Assembly (NCBI GenBank): GCA_032717465.1
Contig: CM064666.1
Span: 3,207,501-3,271,500 of the forward strand
Reading direction: 5' to 3'
Source: Coenobita brevimanus
Taxonomy: Eukaryota; Arthropoda; Malacostraca; Decapoda; Coenobitidae
DNA length: 64,000 nt
Shown here one piece after another: positions 11,200-23,029 of this stretch; the first letter of the stretch is position 1, and the number at the start of each line of letters is the position of its first letter. A program made the translations under genes and the position numbers. The notes under the pieces were generated by a model, which was not told the DNA's origin, did not search any database, and was given only the letters and a program-made list of their open reading frames with translations.

Positions 11200-12180
11200 G
11201 TGGATAGTGAAGCGATTGAATTTCTCTATTTGAAGGTTGGGTTGAAACAGGGATGTGTCATGTCTTCATGGTCGTTCAATCTGTATATGCATGGGGTTAT
11301 AAAAGAGATTCAAGGTAGGGCAAATGGCTCCAGTGAGAGAAGACAGTGTTTCGAAACTCCCTGTACTGTTGTTTGCAGATGATACTGTGTTGTTAAGTGA
11401 AGACGAAAGGGAGTTGCAAAGCTTGATGGATGAGTTTGGGAAAGTGTGTAAGAAACGGAATCTAAAGGTCAATGGAGGGAAGAGTAAAAGCTATGGTCTT
11501 CGAAAGGGGTGAAGTCAGTGAGTGTTGAGGTTAGATGATGAGGAAATTGAAAATGTGAGTACATTTAAGTATTTGGGTAGTGTGATGAGTAAGGATGGAA
11601 GTTTGGAGGGTGAAGTGCTTGAAAGGGTACAGCAAGGAAGAAAAGTTGCTGGTTCCTTGAAGGCAGTGATAAAAAACAGGGAAGTGAGCATGGAAGTGAA
11701 AAAGTTATTACATGACAATATTGTTATACCAACTCTAACGTATGGAAGTGAAGCTTGGACGTCGTTGGAGGGACACAAGTCAAGAGTGAGAGCAGTGGAA
11801 ATGAGTTATTTGAGAGGAGCCTGTGGAGTCACATGGAGAGACAGACTGACAAATGAGGAAGTGAAGGAGTGTTGTGGTGTGGATGTGGATGTGATGGGAA
11901 GCGTTAGGAGAAACACATTAAGGTGGTTTGGCCATGTAGAGAGGATGGAGAGTGAGACACTGACGAGGAGAGTGTATGTGAGTGAGGTGGAGGGGGGAGA
12001 GGGAGGGGAAGGCCAAGGATGAGATGGAGGGATGGAGTGGAGAAGTATATGAGAGAGGGGTGTGTGAATAGGGAGCAGGGCAGTGAAATGGTGGGAGACA
12101 GGGCGACATGGAGGAGATCTGTTTGTGGCCACCCCTTAGGGGATTAAGGAGTCTGCCAATACATGGACAAATAGACAATC
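11200..12180 (+). mobile_element. RTE-type LINE, RT C-terminal half to 3' end
   Basis: Plus-strand, 5'-truncated at about 11200. Blocks in order: VGLKQGCVMSSWSFNLYM (11240), LLFADDTVLLSEDERELQ (11375; intact catalytic ADD), KYLGSVMSKDGSLEGE (11567), TYGSEAWTSLEGH (11735), VTWRDRLTNEEVKECCG and LRWFGHVERMES (11830-11960), then the GTGGCCACCCCTTAGGG tail and a degenerate tetranucleotide end. The stretch 11522-12022 stays open for 166 codons, so this is one of the less decayed pieces, but frames differ between RT and the C-terminus. It lies just downstream of the S repeat. Confidence 0.8.
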
Positions 12181-12249
12181 TCATCCTTCTCTGAAATAAA
12201 GGAGAAATCTAGGTTATAAATAAAACTTTGCTTCAGATACATTATAATA

Positions 12250-12650
12250 CTTTAGTCTGGATCTCCTCAGTCGAGTCAGATCGACACTCTTTCAGTCATA
12301 ATTTCAGCTTGGAAAACAGGAGAAAGTCGCAGGGGACAAGGTCAGGCGAATAGGGTGGGTGGGGAATGACTACCGTGTTAGTGGAAGCCAGGAACTGCCG
12401 GACAACAAAATAATGTGTGGGAAGGGGCGTTGTCATGGTGCAGGACCCAGTCCTTGTTCTTCCACTGTTCTGGACGTTTGCGGTGGTTGTTCTCCCTCAG
12501 ATGATGCAAAACTTCACAGTAAAACTTTCCTCTAACAGATTGACCGGGTGGGACGAATTCCTTGTGAACAATCCCTTGGATATCGAAGAAAACGATCAAC
12601 ATCGACTTGACAATGCTGCGCCATTGGTTTGCCATTGCCAAACCGCCAAA
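12250..12650 (-). pseudogene. mariner-type transposase fragment
   Basis: Minus-strand C-terminal half of a Tc1/mariner-superfamily transposase. Visible blocks: VMLIVFFDIQG-like (MLIVFFDIQGIVHKEFVPPG), GKFYCEVLHHLREN, then WVLHHDNAPSHT with the second catalytic Asp. After a one-base frameshift near 12400 come IPHPPYSPDLVPCDF and LLFSKLK, where SPDLVPCDF carries the third Asp of the D,D34D triad. The first Asp side is disrupted upstream. Mariner normally encodes about 340-350 residues in one intronless frame; here roughly a third remains. Terminal inverted repeats not found. Dead copy. Confidence 0.82.
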
Positions 12651-12757
12651 CCATCTACAAACCATGTTACAGTACTAAGCGTAGCTCAATAACACGTCCG
12701 GAAACCATCTACAAACCATGTTACAGTACTAAGCGTAGCTCAACAACACGTCCGGTC
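12650..12757. repeat. ~54-bp tandem duplication beside the mariner remnant
   Basis: Two nearly identical units carrying AACCATCTACAAACCATG, TACAGTACTAAGCGTAGCTC and AACACGTCCGG; only a few differences. Confidence 0.9.
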
Positions 12758-12882
12758 ACAGACACGGCCGGGACCCCACTGACCCACAAAGGTTGCTGCT
12801 GACTCTTCCTACCGGCAAAAGGCAAAACTGCAAACAGTTGGCTCCCTCTGTTCAAATTACTGGAACTTTTGTGTAGCACCTC

Positions 12883-12969
<87 letters not shown>
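12883..12969. repeat. Compound (GT)n(TA)n microsatellite
   Basis: About 20 bases of GT repeat then about 68 bases of TA repeat. The following 500 bases (12970-13470) are AT-rich and hold nothing recognised. Confidence 0.97.
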
Positions 12970-12972
<3 letters not shown>

Positions 12973-13477
12973 GGCTCCCAGTAGAACAGAGGTCTACACA
13001 CCAGTACCATAGTTTTAAGTAAATGAAGGTTAAAGTTGGAGTACGTGCAGTTAATTCCATGCTGTACTGATGAATATGATACATTGATTTAATGCTCTTG
13101 GCTAGTACTTTAGAGTCATATAATACAAATACAGAAATTCATAACATAACCTACCCTAGCCTACTCGAATCTAACATACCTATTTTTCAATCACATAAAA
13201 AAATGAATGCTTAGAATGATGTTACCTGAAAAACCTAGAAGTTGAAAATAATAAACTGTAAAAAATGTATTACTTTACTCCTGTTAGTAAATTTTTTATG
13301 AAATTTTGCAAAACTATTTTTCTGGAAATTTTCCAGTTTGTTAAAAATTTTCGTCTATAATAGAGATGTTGGCTGCATGGCTACCCCACACTGTGAAGAA
13401 TGGCAGATGTGCTTGGCAGAGCAGGAAGACTGTAAACAAAGCGCCCGTAAAACACGTTCTGATTGGCCTGTCACTTA

Positions 13478-14236
13478 AGCGGGTATCACACGGGGACCCG
13501 TGAACAATTTGTGCAGCACAAAACGGACGTCCAAACTGGGCTTGGACGTCCATACCCTATCACACGGTGGACGTCGACGGCCACCGTCTTCTTTATCGAG
13601 TTCACCCCACGCGACTGGGAGGTCACTTCCAACTCCCTAGCAGACGACGTGTTTATCAGCAACAACAATGGACATGAACCAGATTGTGACTTTTGCAATG
13701 GGTGCTGCAGTCCTAACCCTGCAGGATGAGGAAGAAGCCTCTGCAAGAAGACAAAGGAGGCGGAGAAGGAGGGCATTGTGGATGAGAGAATGGCTCCCAC
13801 GGAGTGAAGAAAGTAGCCAGTATAGAATCTGCACAGTAGTGCTTTCTTCCCGAGTATGCCTTTCGAATGTGTGCGGGCCTCTCTTGGAAACAATCAATCC
13901 ACATTCCATCATATTTACCACATTTTGGTATATATGAAAAGTTTCTATGACAAACAGAAATATTAAAAGTACAAAGTTTACTGACGGTTTTGAATTAATC
14001 ATAATATATCACCTCAGCTGACTACAGAGTTCAAGATAGCAGAGGACACACACTACGTGTAAACTCCATAGAGAAGAAGGAGACCACCAAGTCGTGGACG
14101 TCCATGGTCACCGTGGACGTCCACGAATGGGTCAGGCGGCCTTCCACTCGTGGACGTCCATGACCCTCCCGCGGGGGCAAGTTTGGACGTCCACGGCCAG
14201 TTTGGACGTCCACGAGTCTCCCGTGTGATAGCCCCT
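13478..14236 (+). mobile_element. PIF/Harbinger-like DNA transposon, deleted 759-bp copy
   Basis: Both ends are clear: left AGCGGGTATCACACGGG, right (inverted) AGGGGCTATCACACGGG, each flanked by TTA (13475-13477 and 14237-14239), the 3-bp TWA duplication typical of PIF/Harbinger. Inside, 13668-13850 reads MDMNQIVTFAMG, a run of arginines, then ALWMREWLPRSEESSQY, which resembles the basic N-terminus plus WxRxWLxRR block of Harbinger transposases; the rest of the transposase is missing. Seven GGACGTCC palindromes sit near the two ends. A non-autonomous deletion derivative. Superfamily call rests on target duplication, terminal repeats and the short coding block. Confidence 0.72.
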
Positions 14237-14445
14237 TTAGTCCCCTGTTACTGCTGGCCTTCGAGTTAACCAGAGGGTTTTGGTTGGCAAAACAGGGAAT
14301 AGTAACCTTAAAGCCTGTGAATATAACAATCATTTTCCCTTAAAATGTCTGATTTTCAGTTACAGTAAGGCCTGCTCAACCGGCTCCTGTGCATAACTCA
14401 AAATGGCGATCTTTGGTGGTTAGGCACCTGTTCTGCTGGAAGCCT

Positions 14446-14446
14446 C

Positions 14447-14527
<81 letters not shown>
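14446..14527. repeat. (TA)n microsatellite
   Basis: About 82 bases of uninterrupted TA repeat. Confidence 0.97.
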
Positions 14528-14530
<3 letters not shown>

Positions 14531-14639
14531 TTGATTTTTATTAAACTGTGGTGCAAAAATAGCGACCTCCAATACCAGCCCTCTATCTATCGTCCAAGTG
14601 CTATAACATCTTGTGTTTTTTAAAAATTGGGTCTATTCG

Positions 14640-15012
14640 TAATAAAGGAAAAATTTTATCTGAGAGAACCATCTGGAGTTACATGGAGAGACATGCAGAC
14701 AGATGAGGAAGTGAAGGAGTGTTTAGGTGGGGATGTGGATGTGATGAAAGGCATTAGGAGAAATACAATGAGGTGGTTTGGCTACGTGGAGAGAATGGAG
14801 AGCGAGGGACTAACATAGAGAGTGTATGTGAGTAAGTGGAGGGGGAGAGTGGAAGGGGAAGGCCGAGGATGAGATGGAACGATGGAGTGGAGACGCAAGT
14901 GAGAGAGGGAGGTGTGAGCTGGGAGCAGGGCAGTGCAATGGCTGGGGACAGGGTGACATGGAGAAGATTTGTTTGTGGCCATTCCTTGCAGGAATAAGTC
15001 GTCTGGAAATCT
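14640..15012 (+). mobile_element. RTE-type LINE 3' terminal fragment
   Basis: Plus-strand C-terminal piece: REPSGVTWRDMQTDEEVKEC, then MRWFGYVERMESEGLT, the GTGGCCATTCC tail and a TAGATAG-like end. 5'-truncated and with stops. Confidence 0.75.
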
Positions 15013-15019
15013 ATAGATA

Positions 15020-15741
15020 GTTAGAACTGTCCTATCAAAACCTTCTTTCAGATCGTAAGTATTGGTCCCACCAAATATGCCCCACTGGCGATCTTCTCAC
15101 CTATCTTTCAGATTCCTAGTCATCCTCATTTTGGAACTTCGATGAAAGCTTTGCCATTGCACTTGACATCTGATAGGCTTTAGATCGAGTCTGGCATAAA
15201 TCTTTAATAACCCAAACTGCCCTCTTACGATTTCTGTCCTTCTCTATGCGTCTTCATTTCTAGCTTCCATTCTGTTTGTTCTATAGCTGCTATTGTAGAC
15301 GGCCACCGTTCTTCTATAGCTGTCAATAGTGGTGTTCCTCAGGGTTCTGTCCTATCACTAACTCTCTTCCTTCTATTCATCAATTTCCTTTTAAGGTGTA
15401 CATCTAACCCTTTTCAATCATATGCTGATGACTCCATCTTTCACCTCTCCATTCGCTTCCCACAGCGTCCATCTCAGCAGTTACTTCAGCAAACAAGAGC
15501 TGAGGCTATCACACACCTATCGTCTAACTTGGTCATACAGGGTATCTTTGATTGGGTTAAAAGTGATATTATTGTTTTTAATGTATAGAATACTCAGTTC
15601 TTACATCTTTCAACCCGACAAAATCTTCCACAGGAGTATCCTTTACTTTTTATCAATATTTAACTCAATTCTGCATCATATATAAAGGTACTTGAGGTTA
15701 TATTCTCTCTGGATTTCTCTTGGAAAAATCATATTGCATCT
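15020..15741 (+). mobile_element. CR1/Jockey-type LINE, upstream part of a split copy
   Basis: Plus-strand RT remnant: GDLLTYLSDS, ESFAIALDI, DRVWHKSL, then the QGSVLSP-like and YADDS-like regions, all broken by stops. It ends within the block equivalent to 45310 (TCTTGGAAA-ATCATATT-CATCT) and resumes, without loss, at 17007. Confidence 0.75.
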
Positions 15742-17006
15742 GCACTGGTTGAAAGTAAATGTCAATAATATTTTTCCACCTTGCTCTGTCATGCCCCATG
15801 TTTCTGTACATTTTTACCATAATGTGTATTCTCTACGTAGATTCATTATTTATTTATATATTTATTCAGTTGAACGATGACACTTGAGGCTAATATGTTA
15901 CCAGTGAGTTCGTATATATTTTGTGATATTTATCCACACTCCTAGAAAAAAATATCTTAGGCAGTTTAAAAATTCTTTTTATCGCAAGGATCCCTAAGGG
16001 GAGATTTGGCAGCACTGGAGGGAAAAACGAGATGCACGATCTTTTCTGTTTTGATTTCTGAGCGGCAGCATCACAGCCTCCTGCCTGGAGCTTTTCTTCC
16101 TCCTAGCCCCATTATGAGTTAGTGCACCGACTTCTGTTCCCCTAAAAGGTATTTTGATTGTATTGTGCCTATGTTATTAATGTTTTGAAAGTGAAATCTG
16201 CCCTGGAAATTGTTAGATATGAAAAGAGTACAGAGCAGCTCTCTGTGTGTGAGGAGAGACAGAAACAACTTTGTCAGCAGTATGACGCCCTAGGATAAGG
16301 CTAGCCAGTCACGTACATCACCGTGATACTAAAATCTTTTATAATTATGAAATAAGGTGACGGATTCTTATCCTAAGCAGTATCATCCTAGCACCTATGG
16401 TTATGGTGGCCAATGGGCACTGCATTATCTAATTCCTTGAAATATTCCTATGAAAAGTTTTATTTTTTTTCACATTTAAGTATAATACTTTTATCTTATT
16501 ACTTTGCTTCAAACTACCTGAAAGTTCTAACACTTTCAGGAGTGCAAGTCTTGGAGCAGGTCTTGGAGTAAGTCTTGGTGCAAAGTCTGAATATAAGTCT
16601 GGGAGTGGACTTTAACCAAGTTCTGGCAGAGCATTTTTCTTCTGACACTGGGTCCAGCATGGCCATTGTCTGGTTTTTAAGCAGATTACAAGCCTTACCC
16701 AGATCTAGAACAAGTCTAACCTCCCTATTGGCATGTAGCATGAATGGAGAAGCTGTACATAAATAAAGGATCAACGCCTACAGTCAGGGTGTTTCGTCAA
16801 CCTCCTGCATTACCGTATCCTCCGGACACCCCTCTATGTTAGGTCCATTTATTATTCCGTTTTAAAATGTATTATTAATAACAGTTCCTCAAATATTTCA
16901 TATATTCTATAAACTTCTTTAATTTAAATGTACTTGTCACTCATTATTATTTGAAAGTGGGTTCTGGGGGCTATTTTTCCATCAGTACAGAATGGTGACC
17001 AGTACA
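15742..17006. mobile_element. Unclassified 1265-bp insertion inside the LINE
   Basis: The LINE homology stops at 15741 and continues at 17007. CATCT occurs at both junctions (15737-15741 and 17007-17011), compatible with a 5-bp target duplication. The ends share a weak inverted ACTGGT (CACTGGT left, TACTGGT right, inverted). The interior is AT-rich with no recognisable protein; 16540-16620 has a short run of AAGTCTTGGAG-like repeats. Confidence 0.55.
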
Positions 17007-17645
17007 CATCTCTTGTAAAATCTGCTTCCAAGAGCTCGGGTGTGCTAAGCCGACTTTGTGGCTTCTTTACCCCTGCACAGTTGCTGACTTTATGCACAGG
17101 TTTTATTCTTCCCTGTGTTGAGTACAACTCTCATATGTGGGGAGACTCTCAATATACAGCTCTTTTCAACAAGATGGAGTCAAAGGCTTTTCTCATTAAC
17201 TCTCATTCTCTTACTTGCTCTCTTCAACCTCTTTCTTTTCGCTGCGCTCTTGTATCTTTATCCCTCTTCTGTCACTACTGCAATAGTCACTGCTCCTCTG
17301 AACAATCTGCTTGCACCCCTCCACCACTACGGCTGGTGCTTAGCATCCATTTAGCAACAAACTCTCATCCCTTTTCTGTACAACTAACTAATGCAAGAGT
17401 TAACCTTTACTCCCATCCCTTCATGTATGCAACAAGTCAAGTCTGGAAATGTATTCCTCTGTCTGTATTTCCTACTGCCAATAATCTCCAGTCTTTCATA
17501 TGCAGTGTGTCACAGCTTCTCAAAATGAAGGGATGTTGAAATTGGCTCTCTGTTGTCTTGTTTTTGTTTTTATCTTGGAGGGACCAATCTTGCAGGCTCA
17601 TGGCCTTTGGTTCTTTCTTTCTTACGTTGAAAAAATAGTGATTTT
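17007..17645 (+). mobile_element. CR1/Jockey-type LINE, downstream part of the split copy
   Basis: Continues the copy begun at 15020: SRLCGFFTPAQLLTLCTGF, CVEYNSHMWGDS, then LATNSHPFSVQLTNARVN and QVWKCIPLSVFPTANNLQSF (17040-17520). The conserved 3' untranslated block (GGCTCATGGCCTTTGGTTC) and a short A-rich end near 17630 follow. The last 165 codons are almost continuous. Confidence 0.8.
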
Positions 17646-17689
17646 TTCATCATCGTCAGTGCTACATTTGGTCATAATGAGTTGGCAAC

Positions 17690-19290
17690 CCAGATGGCTA
17701 AGCTTTCTCTAATGTTCCTAAACAAGGATTACCGGAGTCTGAGAGGAAACTGAGGTCACCAATGGAGGGTCCGTGGTGGAACCCATACTGGCAATCAGAG
17801 AGAAGATTATGATAGGAAACATGCTTTAATCTTTTTATGAACAGTTTTTAAAGCTCTAATATAACAGACTGTTAATCCAGTTAAGCAGCTGTAAGAGGGC
17901 TGGGAACGGTCATTCTTCTTCGGCATGGCCTGAATGATTGTAAACTTCCAACAAGAAGGCAATGTACATGTTGGCAGTGGTGAAAAAGTTTACCCAGGCA
18001 GGGTGTAAGCACAGAAGCATACTCCTTGAGAACAACGGGAGTAACTCAACCAGGACCGTACACCTTGTTAAAAATGAGGCCAGTGAGGGCAGAAACTACA
18101 TCAACTGAAGAAATTTTAATGTCAGCCATGAGGTTGTCAGAGGCCTGAAGAAATGAAGGAACAGCACCGGAATCATCTAACGTGGAACTGAAGAAGAAAG
18201 TCTGGGCATAGACTTCTGCCCTTTCAGTAAAAGAAACAGTTGCAGAGTCATCATAGCAGAAAAGAGTATGGAAGGAAGAGAAAGTAGTTATACAGGTTTT
18301 TGGCAGGGTGCCAGAAGAAGGAGGAAGCATTTGAGTCAGAGAGTAGTTAGCACAGCAAAGAACAGACACAGAATGAGTCCTGGTGGAAACATAAAAGAGA
18401 TGAGATTCAAAGGTACCATAGGTTGGCATCAGTACCTTTTGTAGTCCTTCTTGTTTTGGATAGCATTAGAACAGGCGTGATTTAGCTGCTTTTATTTTGG
18501 TGGGCACTGGTCAGAGGATAAGAGAAAGGAATGCGTATTTCCATGCCCAAAAGAATAACCTCTGCAATGCACAAGGCACACAGAGATGGCTCTCAGCCAT
18601 GGAAGCAGTAATCATTCCAGGGAAAATCAGAATACTGACTGAGGGGCTTCTCTACCAGTATCCTCCAAGTGACATAGACACAGCTTCTTGGGACGGTTCT
18701 CAGGCGGAGCGACAGGACTGGTTAAGGTGATAAGGTTGTGGCAGGAGGAGTCTAACAGAGAGGAAATATCAACAAAGTAAACAGAAGGTTAGTTGTAACG
18801 AAAAGGTCTGGTAAATTGGAACCCTCTCCAGGTTGGTCAGGGATACGGGTTTGGTGCTGTACAAGCTGCTGTAGGTCATTAAGGATAGAAAAGATGTAGG
18901 CTTGCCCACCAGGTGGATCAGTAAAAGGAGAGGAGAATCAAAGGTAGAGGTGAACACTGAAATCTTCTAGAATGTTGGTTTCTGAGAAATGAGAAACTGG
19001 TAGAATGTATTTCATTTTAGAAGAAAGATACTCAAAGAACTTTTCATTATTGGTGGAATTAGGTGATAAGGACACAGCACAGATACAATAGTTAGAGAAG
19101 GGTATGGTAACCGAAGCGAGAATGTCGGAAATTCATTGAATTCAAGTTCAGGAACACAAGAACAACATACCGGTACGTTGTTGCATATATGTGCACAACA
19201 ACAACCTTTGGTTTTGAAATGAGTACAGAGGAGATTTAGAGGAAGAGAGATGGTGTTATAGAAAATTAGAAGGGCCATGAATACTGTAGC
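17690..19290 (-). mobile_element. CR1/Jockey-type LINE with endonuclease remnant, opposite orientation
   Basis: Minus-strand copy running from about 19290 to 17690. It is the only copy of this family here that keeps endonuclease sequence: ICAVSLSPNSTNNEKFF, FSETNILEDFSVH (a decayed GDFNVH motif), DPPGEQAYIFSILNDL. Next comes a linker matching the plus-strand copy (SHLFYVSTR) and RT entry (SSTLDDSG, ALTGLIFNKVYGPG). The sequence ends in the SYHNLLSDCQYGF block, cut before the RT active site. Many stops. Its 3' cut edge lies about 45 bases from the 3' end of the plus-strand copy, so the two were juxtaposed by insertion or rearrangement. Confidence 0.75.
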
Positions 19291-19984
19291 AGTACATAGA
19301 GAGAGTCATACAGTGGTTCCATGCATTTCGTTTGGCTGTCACCGCGAGAGAGGAGGATGGTGGGGGCATTTAGACTCCTCCGCCCCGCCCCCCCGAGTCC
19401 GAGACAGGCTACTGAAACGCCATTACTGAAAAACTTTGAAACTCGAAGTGTGGTGTTCAACGTGGATGTAGCTTACTGTAAACAGTTAGAGGATAATGTA
19501 TACGAGAGTATGTAGCTCTACTTCCTGTGTTATTGGAACACTGAAAAAGTTAGCAAAAAGGGGGACAGTCAGAAGCTAGTCCTGAGGGTTGGTGAAACAG
19601 GAGCTCCAGCTCTCCCGGTCACCAGTTTTTCATCCACCCTTGGAGTACTGCTCTGTTCAACTGGGCATGTTTTAGTTTTGGATACATTGTGCTTGGTTAG
19701 TTATTTCGTCAGGTTGACAGATTGGCTCAAGTTAGGTTACAATAGAGCAGCTCAAGTTAGGTTTGGTTAGGTGGTGATGCCCTGATTAAAATGAAAGAAG
19801 ACTTACGTTTCATAGTGAGGACTGGCATAAGCGGTCTTCCCAGTGGCTATCTCCTCAACAGGGTAAGGGATGGCCGAGGACACGAACACTCCGTCTTTGC
19901 TTCCCTTGTTAAGCCCGTCCCCGACCAGGCTGCAGGACCCCTCTGCAAATACACATGTGTTTGTATTATGACTGCGATTGCCCT

Positions 19985-19985
<1 letters not shown>
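19291..19985. other. Unassigned spacer with short TTAGG-like stretch
   Basis: No gene recognised. 19695-19770 has scattered GGTTAG and TTAGGTTTGGTTAGG motifs, resembling the longer degenerate CCTAA tract at 23030-23590 in the opposite orientation. Confidence 0.4.

Positions 19986-19988
<3 letters not shown>

Positions 19989-20049
<61 letters not shown>
19989..20049. repeat. (GA)n microsatellite
   Basis: About 61 bases of GA repeat. Confidence 0.97.
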
Positions 20050-20054
<5 letters not shown>

Positions 20055-20109
20055 TTAAAAGCAACCCATAAAACATGATTCCTCTGCGAATCCACTGTTC
20101 ACTAGTATT

Positions 20110-22965
20110 AACTATCTATCTATCGCCAGACGCTTCAATCCCGTACGGGGTGGCCACAAACAAATCGCCTCCACGTCGCCCTGTCCCCCGCCATTTCATT
20201 GCCCTGCTCCTGACTCACACCCCGCTCTCTCATATACCTCTCCACTCCATCCCTCCATCTCGTTCTCGGCCTCTCCCCCCCTCCACCTCACACACACTCT
20301 CCTCATCAGTCTCTCACCCTCCATCCTCTCCACATGGCCAAACCACCTCAGTGTGTTCCTCCCAACGCTTCCTATCACATCCACATTCACACCACAACGC
20401 TCCTTTATATCCTCATTTGTCAGCCTGTCTCTCCATGTGACTCCATAGGCTCCTCTTAAATAACTCATTTCCACTGCACTCACTCTTTACTTGTGTCCTT
20501 CCAACAACGTCCAAGCTTCACTTCCATACGTTAGAGTTGGTATCACAATTCTATCATGAAGTAATTTCCATGCTTACTTCCCTGTTTCTCATCACTGTTT
20601 TCAAGGAACCAGCAACCTTTCTTCCTTGTTGTACCCTTTCAAGCACTTCACCCTCCAAACTTCCATCTTTACTCATCACACTCCCCAACCACTTAAACCT
20701 ACTCACATTTTCCATTTACCCACCATCCAAACTCACAGTACATTCACTGACTTCACCTCCCTCAAAGACCATCACTTTACTCTTCCCTACATTCACCTTT
20801 AGATTCCCTTTCTTACACACTCTCCCAAACTCATCCATCAAGCCTTGCAGCTTCCCTTCGTCTTCATTTAACAACACAGTATCAACTGCAAACAACAATA
20901 CAGGGAGTTTCCAAACACTACCCTCTCTCATTAGGGCCACTCCAACATCCACTGCCCTACCTTGTACCTCATTTATTACCCTGTCCATGTACAGATTGAA
21001 CAACCATGGAGACATGACACATCCCTGTTTCAACCCAATCTCAGTTCACCATCCAAATGCACTACAGCCTTAGCACCATCATACATACTCTTCACAGCAT
21101 TCAGCAACTTCCCATCTACTCCATATATTCTTAATACTTTCCACAATCCTTGTCTATTCACCCTGTCATATGCTTTCTCCAAATCCATGAAGGCCGCATA
21201 CAACTTCTTTCCCTTCTCTAGAAACTTTTCCACGAAAGATCTAAGAATGAATATCTGATCTACACAACCTCTTCCCTTCCTAAAGCCTCCCTGTTCTTCT
21301 CCAACTAATTCCTCTGTTATTTCCCTAACTCTGTCAATAAGTATCCTACCACAAACTTTTCCTATTACACTAAGAAGACAAATGCCCCTATGATTATCAC
21401 ACACTTCTTTTTCCCTTTTTCCTTTGTACAAGGGAATAATTATACCTGAATTTCAATCCTCCGGGACTCTAGTTTCCTCCCAGGCCAATCTGCACATTTT
21501 CCACATCCATTCTACTACTATCACTCCCCCATGCTTCAGTATTTCACCACACACTCCATCAATTCCTGGGGCTTTCCCCAATTTGATTTCTTCATTGCTT
21601 CCACAACTTCTGTCCTACTGATTTCTTCCTGTCTTCTCACCTCCCTCCTTTTCCCAGCCGTTCCCCAGCCACTTATACTCGCATTACTTCCATTCTCTAT
21701 GTTCACCAATTCCTTAAAGTGTTCTCTCTATCTGCTCACTTTTTCTCCCGTCTCCACTAGTAATCTACCATTTTTATCTTTCACTCCCCTTCTAACTTCA
21801 CTGCCACCCTGTCTTACTCTCTTCACCTCTTTCCAGAACATTTTCTTACAGTCCCTCCACTTTACACTCAAATTCCTTCCAAATTCCTCATCCACTCTCT
21901 TCTTACTCTCTCTTACTAATCTTTTCACCTCTCTTTTCCTTTCTACATATAACTCTCTCTTCCGCCTCTTAACTTCTTCCACGCCCCTATTTCTCATCCA
22001 TTCAGTGTATGCTTTCTTCTTTTGTGCCACAGCCTGTCTCACCTCTTCATTCCATCATGCTGTTCCTTGCATCCCCTTCCGTCTTCTCTTCACCCCACAC
22101 ACCACATCAAATACTGCACATATTTCTTCCGTGAATATCTTGCACACACCTTCCAAGTCCCCCAACTGCTCCAGTTCATATTTACCTAATCTTTCCTCCA
22201 CTTCCCTTATATATTCTGCCTTTTTCTCATCCTCTTGTAACCTTTCCACTCTCCTTGCAGCTACTTCTTGCTCCCGTCCTTCCCTTCTTCTATTTCTCCA
22301 TTTTACTTGGATCTTGATTCTGGCCACCTCCGAGTAGTGGTCAGAAAGTCCACTCCCGCAGCCTCTATAAGCTCTTCCATCCATTACACATTTTCGCATC
22401 CTTTCATCCACACACACATAATCAATCATTGCCTTCCTTTAATTCAGTTCACCACCCACCCTTCTCAACACTCGCCATTTATACCTGTGGATCATTTTGT
22501 GCCTGAAGAGGGTATTGGCTATCATCAACCCCCTTCCGAGACAAATGTCCACTAAAGCACTCCCATTCTCATCTATCTCATCAGGCACACCCCACCCACC
22601 AACTATTCCAACCACCTTCATATTCCCTCCTTTACCATTCAGATCACCAATCAAAAACACTCTCTCATTCCTTCCAAACTTTTCCATGCACACTTCCACA
22701 TTTGTCCAGAACTCTTCTCTCACTCTGCTTGCACGATCTTGCGTTGGCGCAAACACGCACACAATCGCCCATATTTGTAGTCCAACTTTCAATCTTACCC
22801 ACACAATCTTTGATCCAACTGACCGATACTCTCTTCTGTACTTCTTCCATCTTTTACTCACAACAATAGAAACTCCTTCTTTTGCCCTCTCATTCTCACC
22901 TACTCCTGCACATATACCCCTTCCATACTCCCATTCTTTCACACTCTCTCCTCTCCATTTAGTTT
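20110..22965 (-). mobile_element. RTE-type LINE, most complete copy, inactivated
   Basis: Minus strand, about 2.86 kb, from endonuclease to 3' tail. Endonuclease (22440-22965): VTETKWRGE (catalytic Glu), APTQDRASR, GDLNGKGG, and SDHY near 22345 (terminal SDH motif). The linker is charged and rich in K/R/E, 21730-22260. RT: YKGKREKEVCDNHRG, GGFRKGRGCVDQ, FMDLEKAYDRVNRQGL (first catalytic Asp), LKQGCVMSPWLFNLYMDRV, then FAVDTVLLNEDE, where the usual FADD has become FAVD. C-terminal AVEMSYLRGAYGVTWRDRL and LRWFGHVERM. The 3' end GGTGGCCACAAAC (plus strand) is followed by a (TATC) tail near 20120. Frameshifts occur between blocks and the first ~40 residues of the endonuclease are missing. Confidence 0.85.
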
Positions 22966-23029
22966 CAGTTACTCCACATACATAATACAAGTTACTCCAC
23001 ATAATACTAGTATTAACACTAGTGCTAAT

